From SB11 sp965222995 (lineage in GTDB: Bacteria; Bacteroidota; Bacteroidia; UBA8524), in contig OZ244977.1 in the NCBI GenBank assembly GCA_965222995.1, forward strand, positions 2,108,001-2,172,000: DNA of 64,000 nt, read 5' to 3'. This document shows, piece after piece, positions 33,347 through 42,569 of this stretch. The first letter of the stretch is position 1. The number at the start of each line of letters is the position of its first letter. The translations under genes were made by a program, and so were the position numbers. The notes under the pieces are model-generated. The model was not told where the DNA came from and searched no databases. It was given only the letters and a program-made list of their open reading frames with translations.

Positions 33347-34905
33347 TCAAAATCTATAATACTAAACAATCGTCCCCAACGTATTTTGTTAAACAAGCCT
33401 TTTTGTTCATAATCAAGTGATAACCATATAAAAACAGGTTTACCCACCACATGGTCAAAGGGCACAAAACCCCAGAAACGTGAGTCCAGTGAGTTATCTC
33501 GGTTGTCTCCCATCATAAAGTAATAGTCTTGCTTAAAAGTGTAAGTAGTTACTTCCTCGCCATTCAAAATAAACTTACCATTACGTACTGTAAATTCATC
33601 ATTGTGTTCATACACTCTAATTACTCGCTCATATAAGGGGTAATTTTCATTTGTCAGGGTTATAGTAGCTCCCTTTTTGGGCACCCATAACGGTCCAAAA
33701 TGGTCTTTATTCCAATTATATAGCGGATGGCTTGGGAATGTACCGGGGTCTGCCATACCTTTCTCCAGTTTATATTGTATAGCACTATCAATAATGTTTT
33801 TATCCATTAAAGTTTTTAGTGCCTCACCGGTCAAACTCATTCTATTGCCAAAATAATTAGTCTCATCAACAGAAATTCCCATATCAGCTAGCTTTTCTTT
33901 TCGGGGTCTCCTCACAAAGTTCACTATATATGTATGGGCTAAATCTTTTGCCTCGGGTAGTGGTTTACCATTTATATATACTTTGGCATCTCTTACTTCA
34001 ATGCTATCTCCTCCTATTGCAACACAACGTTTTATATAATTATCTTTCTTATCAAGCGGGCGAACGGTATGCCTATTTCTTTGCAAAAAATTTCTTCTTA
34101 TAGCATCCTTATCCGTGTGGGTTGGACCATATTTTGCCTGCTCATCCCTTAAAAGCTGGTAATAGCTTTGGCTTTCTGTTCTTGGGTTTACAGTAATAAC
34201 AGTATCTCCCTCAGGAAAGTTAAATACTACTATATCGTTATTATCTATTTCTTCAATTGCAGGAAACCGATAGTATGGAAATTTTATTACATCTGTATAT
34301 GCCTTTCCACCTATTAGTGGCATGGTGTGGTGTGCAAAAGGAAATGCAACAGGTGTCATAGGTATACGTACACCATAGTGAGTTTTACTTACAAATAAAA
34401 AATCACCAATTAATAAACTACGCTCCATAGAAGCTGTGGGAATGGTATATGCTTCTATATATGCAGCCCGCACTTGTGTTGCCACAACTGCTGCAAAAAA
34501 CAGAGCTTCACTCCAATCTCTAACAGTGGTTTTCTTTATGGCATGCTTTTTCTTAAAGTCCTCAGTATTACATGGACCGATATACTTAGTGTTTTTATCC
34601 CACCCTAAATACACAACGTAAAAAGAGAAGAACATTACACCCAACACCTCATCTATAAACCTAAATTTTCCAAAGTTCTTTATTGTGTCGGTACGGATAT
34701 TATAGTTGGTAATAAACTGTACTATAGGTACAAAAAGTAAAAGCACCCACCACCATGGGCGGTTCGATATTTTAGTTAGTATGTAATAATTATATACAGG
34801 TATTAGAGAAAGTACTGGGTTTTCGCCAGCCTTTTTAAATAATAACCACAAACCAACTTGGTGTGCGATAAAAACAACAATCAGAAAAATTATAAATCCT
34901 ACCAT
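33343..34905 (-). CDS. lepB: Signal peptidase I, long Bacteroidota form
   Basis: The protein is 520 aa, longer than the usual 250-350. About four N-terminal hydrophobic segments (residues 1-110) precede the catalytic region. The catalytic Ser is in PTASMERSLLIGDFL (near 178) and the Lys in YIKRCVAIGGDSI (near 297). The closing motif is GDNRDNSLDSRFWGFVP near 475-491. An insert of about 130 residues lies between the last two. It removes signal peptides of exported proteins, many of which are encoded in this window. dapB lies 21 bp upstream. Confidence 0.95.
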   Translation of the reverse strand: MVGFIIFLIVVFIAHQVGLWLLFKKAGENPVLSLIPVYNYYILTKISNRPWWWVLLLFVPIVQFITNYNIRTDTIKNFGKFRFIDEVLGVMFFSFYVVYLGWDKNTKYIGPCNTEDFKKKHAIKKTTVRDWSEALFFAAVVATQVRAAYIEAYTIPTASMERSLLIGDFLFVSKTHYGVRIPMTPVAFPFAHHTMPLIGGKAYTDVIKFPYYRFPAIEEIDNNDIVVFNFPEGDTVITVNPRTESQSYYQLLRDEQAKYGPTHTDKDAIRRNFLQRNRHTVRPLDKKDNYIKRCVAIGGDSIEVRDAKVYINGKPLPEAKDLAHTYIVNFVRRPRKEKLADMGISVDETNYFGNRMSLTGEALKTLMDKNIIDSAIQYKLEKGMADPGTFPSHPLYNWNKDHFGPLWVPKKGATITLTNENYPLYERVIRVYEHNDEFTVRNGKFILNGEEVTTYTFKQDYYFMMGDNRDNSLDSRFWGFVPFDHVVGKPVFIWLSLDYEQKGLFNKIRWGRLFSIIDFD

Positions 34906-34926
34906 CAGTTACTTTCCAAATAAAAA

Positions 34927-35646
34927 TTAAAATTTTAGCATATCGCCCATTGTAAAAACACCCTGTTTATCTACAGTCCATTCTGCGGCAACTACTGCAC
35001 CCAAGCCAAACCCTTTCCTGCTGTATGCACTATGTTTTAGGGTTATCTCATCAATATCATTCTTATACATTACTTCATGTATACCGGGTACATCATCAAT
35101 ACGGTGTGCGGTTATAGGGAGTGTCTTTTCACTCACAACGTCTCTACCTGCCAGGGCAATAGCATCATAATTATCGTGAGTATTTATTATCTGCTCTGCC
35201 AAGGTAATTGCCGTACCACTTGGGGCATCTAGCTTTTGTGTATGGTGCGTTTCAGACATTGAAACTTTGTACGAGGGTTGCCCATTCATTATTTTAGCTA
35301 AATAACGATTTACTGCAAAAGTTATGTTTACACCTATACTAAAATTAGTTGCGGTAAATAAAGTACCTTTAGTTTCTTCACATTTCTTTTTCACCTCATC
35401 AAAATCGCTATACCACCCTGTAGTTCCTACTACAACAGGCACACCCGCTTCAAAGCATTTATAAATATTTTTTACAGCAGCTTCGGGTTGGGTAAACTCA
35501 ATAGCAACGTCAGCAGCTTTCAACGCATCGGCAGAATAATCTTTGTTTATCATGTCAATTGCCAATACTATTTCGTGCCCCCGTTCTACAGCTTCTTTTT
35601 CAATGGTTTTACCCATCTTTCCATATCCAATAAGTGCTATTTTCAA
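34927..35646 (-). CDS. dapB: 4-hydroxy-tetrahydrodipicolinate reductase
   Basis: The protein is 239 aa. NAD(P) motif IALIGYGKMGKTI is at residues 3-15, and substrate-binding HHTQKLDAPSGTA near 131-143. It carries out the second step of the lysine/diaminopimelate branch. The start codon is TTG 35646. A CAAAGCTA (TAGCTTTG on minus) at 35675-35682 suits its promoter. It is the first gene of the dapB-lepB pair. Confidence 0.95.
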   Translation of the reverse strand: MKIALIGYGKMGKTIEKEAVERGHEIVLAIDMINKDYSADALKAADVAIEFTQPEAAVKNIYKCFEAGVPVVVGTTGWYSDFDEVKKKCEETKGTLFTATNFSIGVNITFAVNRYLAKIMNGQPSYKVSMSETHHTQKLDAPSGTAITLAEQIINTHDNYDAIALAGRDVVSEKTLPITAHRIDDVPGIHEVMYKNDIDEITLKHSAYSRKGFGLGAVVAAEWTVDKQGVFTMGDMLKF

Positions 35647-35767
35647 AACTAAATGTGTTAAATGTCTAAAAAAGCAAAGCTACCTTTTTGAAACTTACTA
35701 TACTATACCAAAATCTATAAGAACAAACAATTTAACGATTGAACACTTTATGCCTGAACTGACGTTG

Positions 35768-35775
35768 TATATTTG
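35768..35775 (+). promoter_or_regulatory. Predicted -7 element of mltG
   Basis: TATATTTG, followed by CACG, is 19 bp ahead of the GTG start, in the dapB-mltG divergent gap. The -33 element is unclear. Confidence 0.4.
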
Positions 35776-35794
35776 CACGCTTTAAAACATAACA

Positions 35795-36844
35795 GTGTCA
35801 AAAATCTCAATATTTAAAAAACGTAGCTTCTGGGTTTCTATGGGTACATTGGCAATATTAATTGTTGCCATTTCCGGTTATGCATACAATAAGCTGGTAA
35901 ATACACAGATAACTATAAATAAAGGAAACAGTCAATTATTTTATATCACTAATAACGATACTTACAAAACTGTTGTTACCAAACTTACCCAACAAGGTAT
36001 TGTAACTGATTATGAAACTTTTGCTTTTTTAGCAGAACGGGCAAACTACCCCAACAAAGTGAAAGCAGGGCGTTATACCCTTAATAAAGGGCTTACTTAT
36101 ATTGAGTTAATCCGTTTGTTACGCTCAGGAAAGCAGGACGAGGTAAAGGTTGTGATAAATGCTATGGTTACACCCAGAAAGCTTGCATCTACTGCTGCGA
36201 AATACTTAGCTACAGATAGTATTGCTTTAATTAATATGCTTGAGGATAGTACATACTTATCAAAATATGGCTTCACACCCCAAAATGCACTTTGCATGTT
36301 TATTCCCAATACGTATAATTTTTATTGGAATACCGATGCCGAAGGCTTTATGGAGCGTATGAAAAGGGAGTATGACAAGTTTTGGAACGATAAACGGAAA
36401 CAAAAAGCAGCGGTACAAAACCTAACCCCTGTTGAGGTTGGTATTTTAGCCTCAATTGTTGACGGGGAAACCAACAAAGTGGATGAAATGAGCATTGTAG
36501 CAGGCTTATACCTAAACAGGTTAGAAAAGGGCATGATGCTTCAAGCTGACCCTACTGTGAAGTTTGCTTTACGAAATAGCGGAAAACAAAGAGTATATGA
36601 AGCCGATTTGGAAGTAGAATCTCCATACAATACCTATAAAATTTTCGGTTTACCTCCGGGACCTATTGCACTTCCATCTCAGCAAGCTATACAAGCCGTT
36701 TTAAACCCCAGTGAGCATAATTATATTTTTATGTGTGCAAAAGAAGATTTAAGCGGTTATCATAATTTTACTGCGAATGTTAACCAGCATAATTTAAATG
36801 CTGCACGCTACCGTTTGGCACTTGATAAATTGGGAATAAAATAA
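35795..36844 (+). CDS. mltG: Endolytic murein transglycosylase MltG (YceG-like)
   Basis: The protein is 349 aa. One N-terminal membrane helix (about 9-31) is followed by a LysM-like subdomain and the YceG catalytic domain: ASIVDGETN near 220, GLYLNRLEKGMMLQADPTVKFAL near 237-260, and SPYNTYKIFGLPPGPI near 283-298. It cleaves nascent glycan strands to set chain length. The aligned E. coli segment reads IVEKET and here IVDGET, so the proposed catalytic acid may be Asp. Start GTG 35795. It is followed by a thioesterase 10 bp on. Confidence 0.92.
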   Translation: MSKISIFKKRSFWVSMGTLAILIVAISGYAYNKLVNTQITINKGNSQLFYITNNDTYKTVVTKLTQQGIVTDYETFAFLAERANYPNKVKAGRYTLNKGLTYIELIRLLRSGKQDEVKVVINAMVTPRKLASTAAKYLATDSIALINMLEDSTYLSKYGFTPQNALCMFIPNTYNFYWNTDAEGFMERMKREYDKFWNDKRKQKAAVQNLTPVEVGILASIVDGETNKVDEMSIVAGLYLNRLEKGMMLQADPTVKFALRNSGKQRVYEADLEVESPYNTYKIFGLPPGPIALPSQQAIQAVLNPSEHNYIFMCAKEDLSGYHNFTANVNQHNLNAARYRLALDKLGIK

Positions 36845-36854
36845 TTTAAGTTTT

Positions 36855-37262
36855 ATGTTCTCTAGCGAAACAAAAATACGAGTACGATATAGTGAGACAG
36901 ACCAAATGGGTTTCATGTATTACGGTAATTACCCGCAATATTTTGAAGTTGCCCGTGCCGAAGGATTAAGAGATGTAGAGCTTACTTATAAAATGATGGA
37001 AGATAGTGGTGTGGGAATGCCTGTTGCACAAATGGACATAAGCTATAAACGTCCCGCTAAATATGATGATTTATTAACTGTGAAAACAACTGTTAATGAA
37101 TTACCAACAAGTAAAATTATATTTCACCATGAAGTATATAATGAGCAAGGTGAACTATTAACGCTTGCAAAACTTGTTTTGGTTTTTATGAATATAGAAA
37201 CCAAACGTCCAACACGATGCCCACAAATGTTATTAGATAAAATGCTGCCTTATTTTAACTAA
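36855..37262 (+). CDS. YbgC-type 4HBT thioesterase
   Basis: The protein is 135 aa, a single hotdog domain. VRYSETDQMGFMYYGNYPQYFEVARAE at about residues 8-34 includes the Asp (in TDQMG) used by 4-hydroxybenzoyl-CoA thioesterases. It probably hydrolyses short acyl-CoA or acyl-ACP. The stop overlaps the next start by one base, so translation is likely coupled. Confidence 0.9.
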   Translation: MFSSETKIRVRYSETDQMGFMYYGNYPQYFEVARAEGLRDVELTYKMMEDSGVGMPVAQMDISYKRPAKYDDLLTVKTTVNELPTSKIIFHHEVYNEQGELLTLAKLVLVFMNIETKRPTRCPQMLLDKMLPYFN

Positions 37263-38251
37263 TGCTTGATAAGATACATATATGGTTATATAACCACATT
37301 AAGCCATACCATTGGCTGATGGAAATATTGAAAAAAATTACTATCCCGGGATTTCAAGGGCTTAGGGTGTATACCATCTTGCGCTTTTTCATCAGAGGTT
37401 TTAGCAGTAAAGACATAAACTTAAGAGCCTCAGCCATAGCGTTTAGTTTTTTTCTGGCACTTTTTCCTGCTACTATATTTTTCTTTACACTTATAGCCTA
37501 TATACCTGTAGATAACCTAAAAGATGAGATTTTCAATTTTATAGCCACCATAACACCTGAAAATACTTTTGAAGTAGTACAAAGCACTTTAAAGGATATT
37601 TTGAAAAACCGAAAGGGTGGTTTGCTCTCGCTGGGTTTTATACTGGCCATGTATTTTAGCACCAATGGTATCAATACACTAATAGATTCTTTCAACGATT
37701 ATTCTGATGTGATAGAAGTAAGGAGCGGTTGGAAACAAAAACTAGCCGCCCTGGGGCTTACTTTTTATGTTGCCTTTTTAGTAGTTATAACTATAATTCT
37801 TACGATTGTTGGCAATGTAGCGGTAGACTATCTGTATAACAAAAATATTTTGGATGATTCTTTAGAATACTATTTAGTGGTAATAACAGAGTGGTTTTTT
37901 ATAGTATTTTTCATTTATGCATTAATTTCAGGCTTGTTTTTTTACGGTCCTTCAAAGAAACGTAAATGGGCTTTCTTTTCCGCGGGTTCTACTCTGGCTA
38001 CAATGCTTTCTGTTATTACGACTTATGGTTTTATGCTTTATGTAAACCATTTCGACTCATACAACAAGCTCTATGGTTCAATAGGAACATTGTTGGTGAT
38101 TATGTTCTTAATTTATATAAATGCCATGGTTATGCTTATTGGTTTTGAACTAAATGTAAGTATAGACAGAGCCTTAGAGCAAGAAAATTCTACTGATGAG
38201 ATTTCGCCAGAAAGTTTAGAAAACAGCTTTGAACAAAAGCGGTATGATTAG
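37262..38251 (+). CDS. YihY/UPF0761 (BrkB-like) inner-membrane protein
   Basis: The protein is 329 aa with six membrane helices (from about residue 57 to 300). INLRASAIAFSFFLALFPA near 50-70 and GGLLSLGFILAMYFSTNG near 117-135 are typical of the family, formerly annotated as ribonuclease BN, an assignment since withdrawn. Role in envelope integrity is likely but unproven. Last gene of the mltG run. Confidence 0.9.
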   Translation: MLDKIHIWLYNHIKPYHWLMEILKKITIPGFQGLRVYTILRFFIRGFSSKDINLRASAIAFSFFLALFPATIFFFTLIAYIPVDNLKDEIFNFIATITPENTFEVVQSTLKDILKNRKGGLLSLGFILAMYFSTNGINTLIDSFNDYSDVIEVRSGWKQKLAALGLTFYVAFLVVITIILTIVGNVAVDYLYNKNILDDSLEYYLVVITEWFFIVFFIYALISGLFFYGPSKKRKWAFFSAGSTLATMLSVITTYGFMLYVNHFDSYNKLYGSIGTLLVIMFLIYINAMVMLIGFELNVSIDRALEQENSTDEISPESLENSFEQKRYD

Positions 38252-38278
38252 TTTAGTTAAATATTTCTTTCATAACTA

Positions 38279-38308
38279 TTGACAAGACGGGTAAAAAGTA
38301 TATTTTTG
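38279..38308 (+). promoter_or_regulatory. Promoter of tRNA-Ser
   Basis: TTG (38279-38281) and TATTTTTG (38301-38308) with 19-bp spacing match the Bacteroidota consensus. The tRNA begins 24 bp downstream. Confidence 0.65.
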
Positions 38309-38332
38309 CAGTCCTTTTTCGCAAAGACTATT

Positions 38333-38417
38333 GGAGAGATGGCAGAGTGGTCGAATGCGGTGGTCTTGAAAACCATTGAGGGTCACACCTCCGGGGGTTC
38401 GAATCCCTCTCTCTCCG
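38333..38417 (+). tRNA. tRNA-Ser (anticodon TGA)
   Basis: Eighty-five nt with acceptor stem GGAGAGA/TCTCTCC, discriminator G73, anticodon loop CTTGAAA (TGA), a long variable arm (GAGGGTCACACCTCC region) and T-loop TTCGAAT. These are class II tRNA-Ser features. No CCA is encoded; the next bases are CAA. Confidence 0.97.
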
Positions 38418-38426
38418 CAAAAGCAA

Positions 38427-38457
38427 AAAACCTAAGCATAGCTTGGGTTTTTTTATT
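38427..38457 (+). terminator. tRNA-Ser terminator
   Basis: AACCTAAGC and GCTTGGGTT pair around ATA, followed by a run of seven T. It is shared with the end of the convergent GNAT gene. Confidence 0.8.
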
Positions 38458-38903
38458 TATAGTGAATAATAAAAATGGCTCACATCTTCTTCTTTGGTAG
38501 GGTCTGTTTTCCGATAAAAGTCTAAAGCATAATCGTCTGCTTTATCGGCTTGCACAAATACCTCATCAAAACCACGTTGTTTGCAATATTCCTTTATAAA
38601 GGCAATCATTTTTTGCCCTATTCCTTTTCTTTGGTGTTTTATAGCAATTGCCAAATCAAAAATATAAGCCAGTGGTTGCGTTGAGTAATACTGGTCCCAA
38701 ACATATACCGTCATCGCTCCTACTATTTCATCACCCACTTTAGCAACTAAGGGGACAAAGCTTGGTTTTAGCAATAGTTGTTTTAAATGCTCATCGCTAG
38801 GGGCTTTAAAGTTCTTCATTTCAAATACATTTTCAAAAATCTTTAACATTGCTTTAAGCCCTTCAACATTATCAGTTTCTAGCGTCTCTATTTTAATATC
38901 CAT
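38457..38903 (-). CDS. GNAT acetyltransferase resembling the AAC(3)-I aminoglycoside family
   Basis: The protein is 148 aa. EHLKQLLLKPSFVPLVAKVGDEIVGAMTVYV is near residues 39-69, IFDLAIAIKHQRKGIGQKMIAFIKEYC near 82-108 and VFVQADKADDYALDFYRK near 116-133. The order FIALA-like strand, IYDLAV-like strand, RRxGI and VQADxxDDxAxxLY matches AAC(3)-I enzymes. True aminoglycoside acetylation is not shown; such homologs are common in environmental Bacteroidota. It is convergent with the tRNA-Ser. Confidence 0.78.
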   Translation of the reverse strand: MDIKIETLETDNVEGLKAMLKIFENVFEMKNFKAPSDEHLKQLLLKPSFVPLVAKVGDEIVGAMTVYVWDQYYSTQPLAYIFDLAIAIKHQRKGIGQKMIAFIKEYCKQRGFDEVFVQADKADDYALDFYRKTDPTKEEDVSHFYYSL

Positions 38904-38950
38904 CCTTGTTCAATCAATACCCAAATATTACAATTTAAAAACACAAAAAA

Positions 38951-38976
38951 ATCCCCGCCAAACTAGTGGCAGGGAT
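38951..38976 (-). terminator. Terminator of the kelch-like lipoprotein gene
   Basis: ATCCCCGCCA and TGGCAGGGAT pair with one mismatch around a loop near 38961-38966. On the minus strand it is followed by TTTTTTTGTG. Confidence 0.65.
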
Positions 38977-38999
38977 AAAAGTATCACATCAATCACCCA

Positions 39000-40418
39000 C
39001 TAAAAGTGGATATACACTTTAAAAACTTTATTGCTCGCAACAGTAGGTTGTGTTGCAGAACTCTGTGCAGCACTTGACTCTATCCCTCCATACATATACC
39101 CTATAAAAAATCCTTTATCGGTATTATCACCTGCTTTTTCTTTCACTTTTGCAAAATCAAGCAAGGTAGAAGAAACTTCTTCGGTATAATCTAAATCAAA
39201 ACGAGGAATAAATATCGCCTCTGCACCCAATAAACCCGGCAAAGTCGGGCTTTGTTGAGGGTACTCTACTGAGCTACCGTCTTTTTTGCGAACAATAGTT
39301 GTTACATTATTAATAAATGGCATTGCACCATTACTGTTTACTTTATTACCACTGGCATCAAAAGAATACTGGCTTATACCGCCAATTATACTGGTATAAG
39401 TAGCTCCTGTAATATAATTATGAAAGGTTATGCTTGGTGCCGCATATTGGCAAAACTTCTGTTGGAAATTGTTATCAGTAGTAATTTTAGTGCTTCCGTT
39501 GTCATCTTCAATATAAATAGGTGTAAAGTAAGCCCCATTGGCTACAGGCGTGAATACACCACCATACACGGTTATCCCTTTTTTGCCATTAGGCATTATG
39601 TTTTCTAATACAACCAAATCTCTGCGGTGGAAGGAAGAGTCATCCCAATCACAAGTATCGGCAGAGTAATCTGTAATAGCAGGTGTTCCAGTACTATTAT
39701 CAATTTTAAATTTCCGTACTTCTTGGGTATATATACCTGTAGTACTTCCTTGATAAATAGTATTAAAGTTTTGCCCGAAAACAAGGTAGAAATAGTCGTT
39801 AATTTTCTTCAACTCACCTCCTGTAACCCTAAGCCTATCATCAGCCTCACTCATAGAAATACTGGCTTCCAAAGCATCAGCATCTTGATTTTCTATGGCA
39901 TTCATAGCATCTGCAATGTTTATTGCAGTTAGCCTTGCATAGGTTTCATAAGTAGCAGCGGGTGGGCTATCAACCTCACTATTGGTTCCATACCCCCCTA
40001 TACAATATAAAGTGCCATTATCATTATAGCTTTCCATATTGGTGCTACGTAGTTGATAGTAATATTTTTTAGGAATAGGCAATGAGTCGGTTTTAGCAGA
40101 ATCTAAGTCTACTACATAAAAATACGTGTTGTTTCTTTTTGGGGTAAATACCGATGAGGTACCTGTAAAACCATGAAAACCGTTGGTTCTCCCCCCAACA
40201 ATAAGAAGTTTATGCCCCACATTTGCCCAAGCAAAAGACTGTAATGCAGGTGCATAATCACTATTTACTTCTTCAAAAGAAAGGGTGTAAGGAACAGAGG
40301 TTTCTTCTTCTGTAGTAGGTTCTTCTTCTGTTGGTTTTTCTTTTTTCTCTTTACAAGCAGTGGTACTTAGTACAGCAAATGCCATTACAACAACTGCCAA
40401 TAGATAGTTCTTTTTCAT
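39000..40418 (-). CDS. Secreted lipoprotein with kelch-like beta-propeller motifs
   Basis: The protein is 472 aa. The lipoprotein signal ends LSTTAC (Cys about 22), followed by a Glu/Thr-rich linker (EEEPTTEEET). Blade-like segments recur: LLIVGGRTNGFHGFTG, TLYCIGGYGTN, YFYLVFGQNFN, KGITVYGGVF and TSIIGGISQY, each with the gly-gly core of kelch repeats. A five- to six-bladed propeller is likely. No catalytic motif is seen. It probably sits on the outer membrane. It is divergent from the PKD gene. Confidence 0.72.
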   Translation of the reverse strand: MKKNYLLAVVVMAFAVLSTTACKEKKEKPTEEEPTTEEETSVPYTLSFEEVNSDYAPALQSFAWANVGHKLLIVGGRTNGFHGFTGTSSVFTPKRNNTYFYVVDLDSAKTDSLPIPKKYYYQLRSTNMESYNDNGTLYCIGGYGTNSEVDSPPAATYETYARLTAINIADAMNAIENQDADALEASISMSEADDRLRVTGGELKKINDYFYLVFGQNFNTIYQGSTTGIYTQEVRKFKIDNSTGTPAITDYSADTCDWDDSSFHRRDLVVLENIMPNGKKGITVYGGVFTPVANGAYFTPIYIEDDNGSTKITTDNNFQQKFCQYAAPSITFHNYITGATYTSIIGGISQYSFDASGNKVNSNGAMPFINNVTTIVRKKDGSSVEYPQQSPTLPGLLGAEAIFIPRFDLDYTEEVSSTLLDFAKVKEKAGDNTDKGFFIGYMYGGIESSAAQSSATQPTVASNKVFKVYIHF

Positions 40419-40600
40419 ATTTAATAGTTTGGTTTGGTTAGTTAATGCACTTAGAATTGGATAGTTACGTAGAACGAAACTAATGGATTAAACGGGAAAA
40501 ACTCTTAAAAAGAGTATTTTAATTTTATTGGGCTGATTACAGACATCTTATTTTTTTCTGAAAATTTCAAAACTTTGAACTTATTATTTAAAATATTTCA

Positions 40601-40608
40601 TACATTTG
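40601..40608 (+). promoter_or_regulatory. Predicted -7 element of the PKD-domain gene
   Basis: TACATTTG, with TTTG about 22 bp upstream (40575-40578), is a possible promoter. The leader would be about 80 nt. The rest of the 274-bp divergent gap is AT-rich without a recognisable gene. Confidence 0.35.
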
Positions 40609-40692
40609 GTAAGCGATTCCAAACTATCAAGATTGCGGAGCTTTGTATACTTAGGCATCGCCTTTATTAAACTATCAATTAATTCAAGTCTT

Positions 40693-42333
40693 ATGAAACT
40701 AAAAAAACTTTCATTTGCCATACATGCGTGTATGGTTCTATTGTTTGCTGTAGGCTCATTTACTTCAGCATCAGCACAAAATTGCAGCAATCCACCCGAT
40801 TGTATTATTAATCCTGATATGACTGCCTCGCAAAATGGCGACTTAAACCCGGGGTTTTCTACCATGAATGGTTGGTTTTACTCGCATGGTACACCAACCG
40901 TTAACACCACAGCAGGTGTTGGCGGAACTGGCTCAATATGGATGTGGTCATATAGTGGGATTGGTGAAGGGGTATATTCTTGTTTCGATTTCAGACAAGG
41001 AAGAACTTATCAAATCTGTTTGTGGGTACGAAGTACAAATGGAATTAGTGCAGGTAACTTAAACATATTTGCTGCTACAGGGCTAAACCAACCTGCTTAT
41101 ACAGCTCCATTTGGTATAGCTACACCAACCACTTCACAACTTATTGATAACTCGTTTGTAAATAATGGTGCATGGACACAGCTTGTTATTAACTACACGC
41201 CTAACGCAAACTATAACCAGCTTTGGATTTATCCGTTTATGGCAGGTGGCCCTATTGGTGGTCAGCAATATGAACTTCGTATCTCTAGAGTAAACATTAT
41301 TGAAAGAGAATTACCTATAGGTATAGCGGTTCCATGTGGTGGAGACTTAGTGCTTACAGGTCCTTCACAATCTTGTGCTACAGGTGCTTGGTTCGACCCT
41401 GCCGGTAATCCTATAGGCACGGGAACTGTGGTAATTCCAAATGCTGACCCGTCAATGAATGGTATTTATAAAATGGTAGTTAGAGTTGGAGATTGTGAGT
41501 ATACACTTGAACGCCAGGTAATGGTTGAAGAATGTAATTGTGAAGAGTTTGAAGCTTCATTCGATACCGATGCACCCAATAACCCTACTTCATTTAACGA
41601 AACCTCTACCGGACCGGGAATATCGGTAGGTTGGTTCTGGGAATTTGGAGACGGGGGTACATCTAATGACCCTAATCCTACCCATACATATAATCAGCCG
41701 GGAGTGTATACGGTATGTTTAACAGTAATAAGAAAAGTGGGTAACCAAACTTGTTGTAAACGTATTTGCAGGGAAATAGAGGTAGAGGAACCACAAGGGT
41801 TAAAACAATCTTCAATCGGTTTCACAACTAATCCGCTAAACTTCCCTAATAATGCCCTTAAGTTTATTGAGATAACAAAAGGTAAAAACCACTTTACCGA
41901 ATACCGTTGGGATTTTGGAGACGGACAAACTTCTGCCCAGCAACATCCTGCCCATGTTTATGCTAAAGAAGGTATTTACAAAGTATGCTTAACTGTAAAC
42001 AATAAGGTATTTGATGTTAATGGTAACCTTGTAGAGCAAAACGAAAAAGAGTTTTGCGATAAGGTTAGAGTGGGCAATGCACCATACGATATAAGTTTAG
42101 GTAAAGTAAGTGTAATGCCAAACCCTGCAAAAGAGCAAGCCATAGTAAATATAGATAATATACCAAACCCTAATGTAATACTAAGAAGTATTACAGGTGC
42201 AGAGGTTACTAAAGGTAAACTTATTGATGCAAACCAATATTTGCTTAAAATGGATGGCTTACCTGTAGGTGTATATATTGTTGAGGTAGAAAGCGAGTTT
42301 GGAACTAAAACTATAAAACTGATAAAAGAATAA
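40693..42333 (+). CDS. Secreted protein with two PKD domains and T9SS type A sorting domain
   Basis: About 546 aa. A signal peptide ends near ASAQ (about residue 29). An N-terminal beta-rich carbohydrate-binding-like domain (about 30-220) contains paired cysteines (NCSNPPDC, SCFDF, QICLW). PKD domains follow near 310-370 (GWFWEFGDGGTS) and 395-470 (YRWDFGDGQTS). The last 80 residues form a type IX sorting domain: SVMPNPAKEQAIVNI and LPVGVYIVEVE. It is exported and anchored or released by T9SS. ATG 40693 is chosen over an upstream start because it begins the signal peptide. Confidence 0.85.
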   Translation: MKLKKLSFAIHACMVLLFAVGSFTSASAQNCSNPPDCIINPDMTASQNGDLNPGFSTMNGWFYSHGTPTVNTTAGVGGTGSIWMWSYSGIGEGVYSCFDFRQGRTYQICLWVRSTNGISAGNLNIFAATGLNQPAYTAPFGIATPTTSQLIDNSFVNNGAWTQLVINYTPNANYNQLWIYPFMAGGPIGGQQYELRISRVNIIERELPIGIAVPCGGDLVLTGPSQSCATGAWFDPAGNPIGTGTVVIPNADPSMNGIYKMVVRVGDCEYTLERQVMVEECNCEEFEASFDTDAPNNPTSFNETSTGPGISVGWFWEFGDGGTSNDPNPTHTYNQPGVYTVCLTVIRKVGNQTCCKRICREIEVEEPQGLKQSSIGFTTNPLNFPNNALKFIEITKGKNHFTEYRWDFGDGQTSAQQHPAHVYAKEGIYKVCLTVNNKVFDVNGNLVEQNEKEFCDKVRVGNAPYDISLGKVSVMPNPAKEQAIVNIDNIPNPNVILRSITGAEVTKGKLIDANQYLLKMDGLPVGVYIVEVESEFGTKTIKLIKE

Positions 42334-42379
42334 GTAACCCACTTAAACTCTTTCCGCAATAAGAGTATTAAACAACTTT

Positions 42380-42410
42380 AAAGCCCAAGCAAATTGCTTG
42401 GGCTTTTTTT
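42380..42410 (+). terminator. Terminator of the PKD-domain gene
   Basis: AAAGCCCAAGCAA and TTGCTTGGGCTTT form a long stem followed by a T run, 47 bp after the stop. Confidence 0.85.
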
Positions 42411-42569
42411 ATTTCATTTTTACTCCATCTTCACCTAGTTTTTTGTGTTTTATACCTACAAAATACCCATTTCGGGAATAATTGAGTTATCACAGGGAAG
42501 AATTGGCATTCTCTTGCCTTGATTGACATTGCAACTTTGTACCAATAAATCACAAAAAATGTAATGATT

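Noticed and set aside
38282..38500. ORF of 73 codons covering tRNA-Ser
   Set aside because: It is only a translation of the tRNA gene and its terminator.
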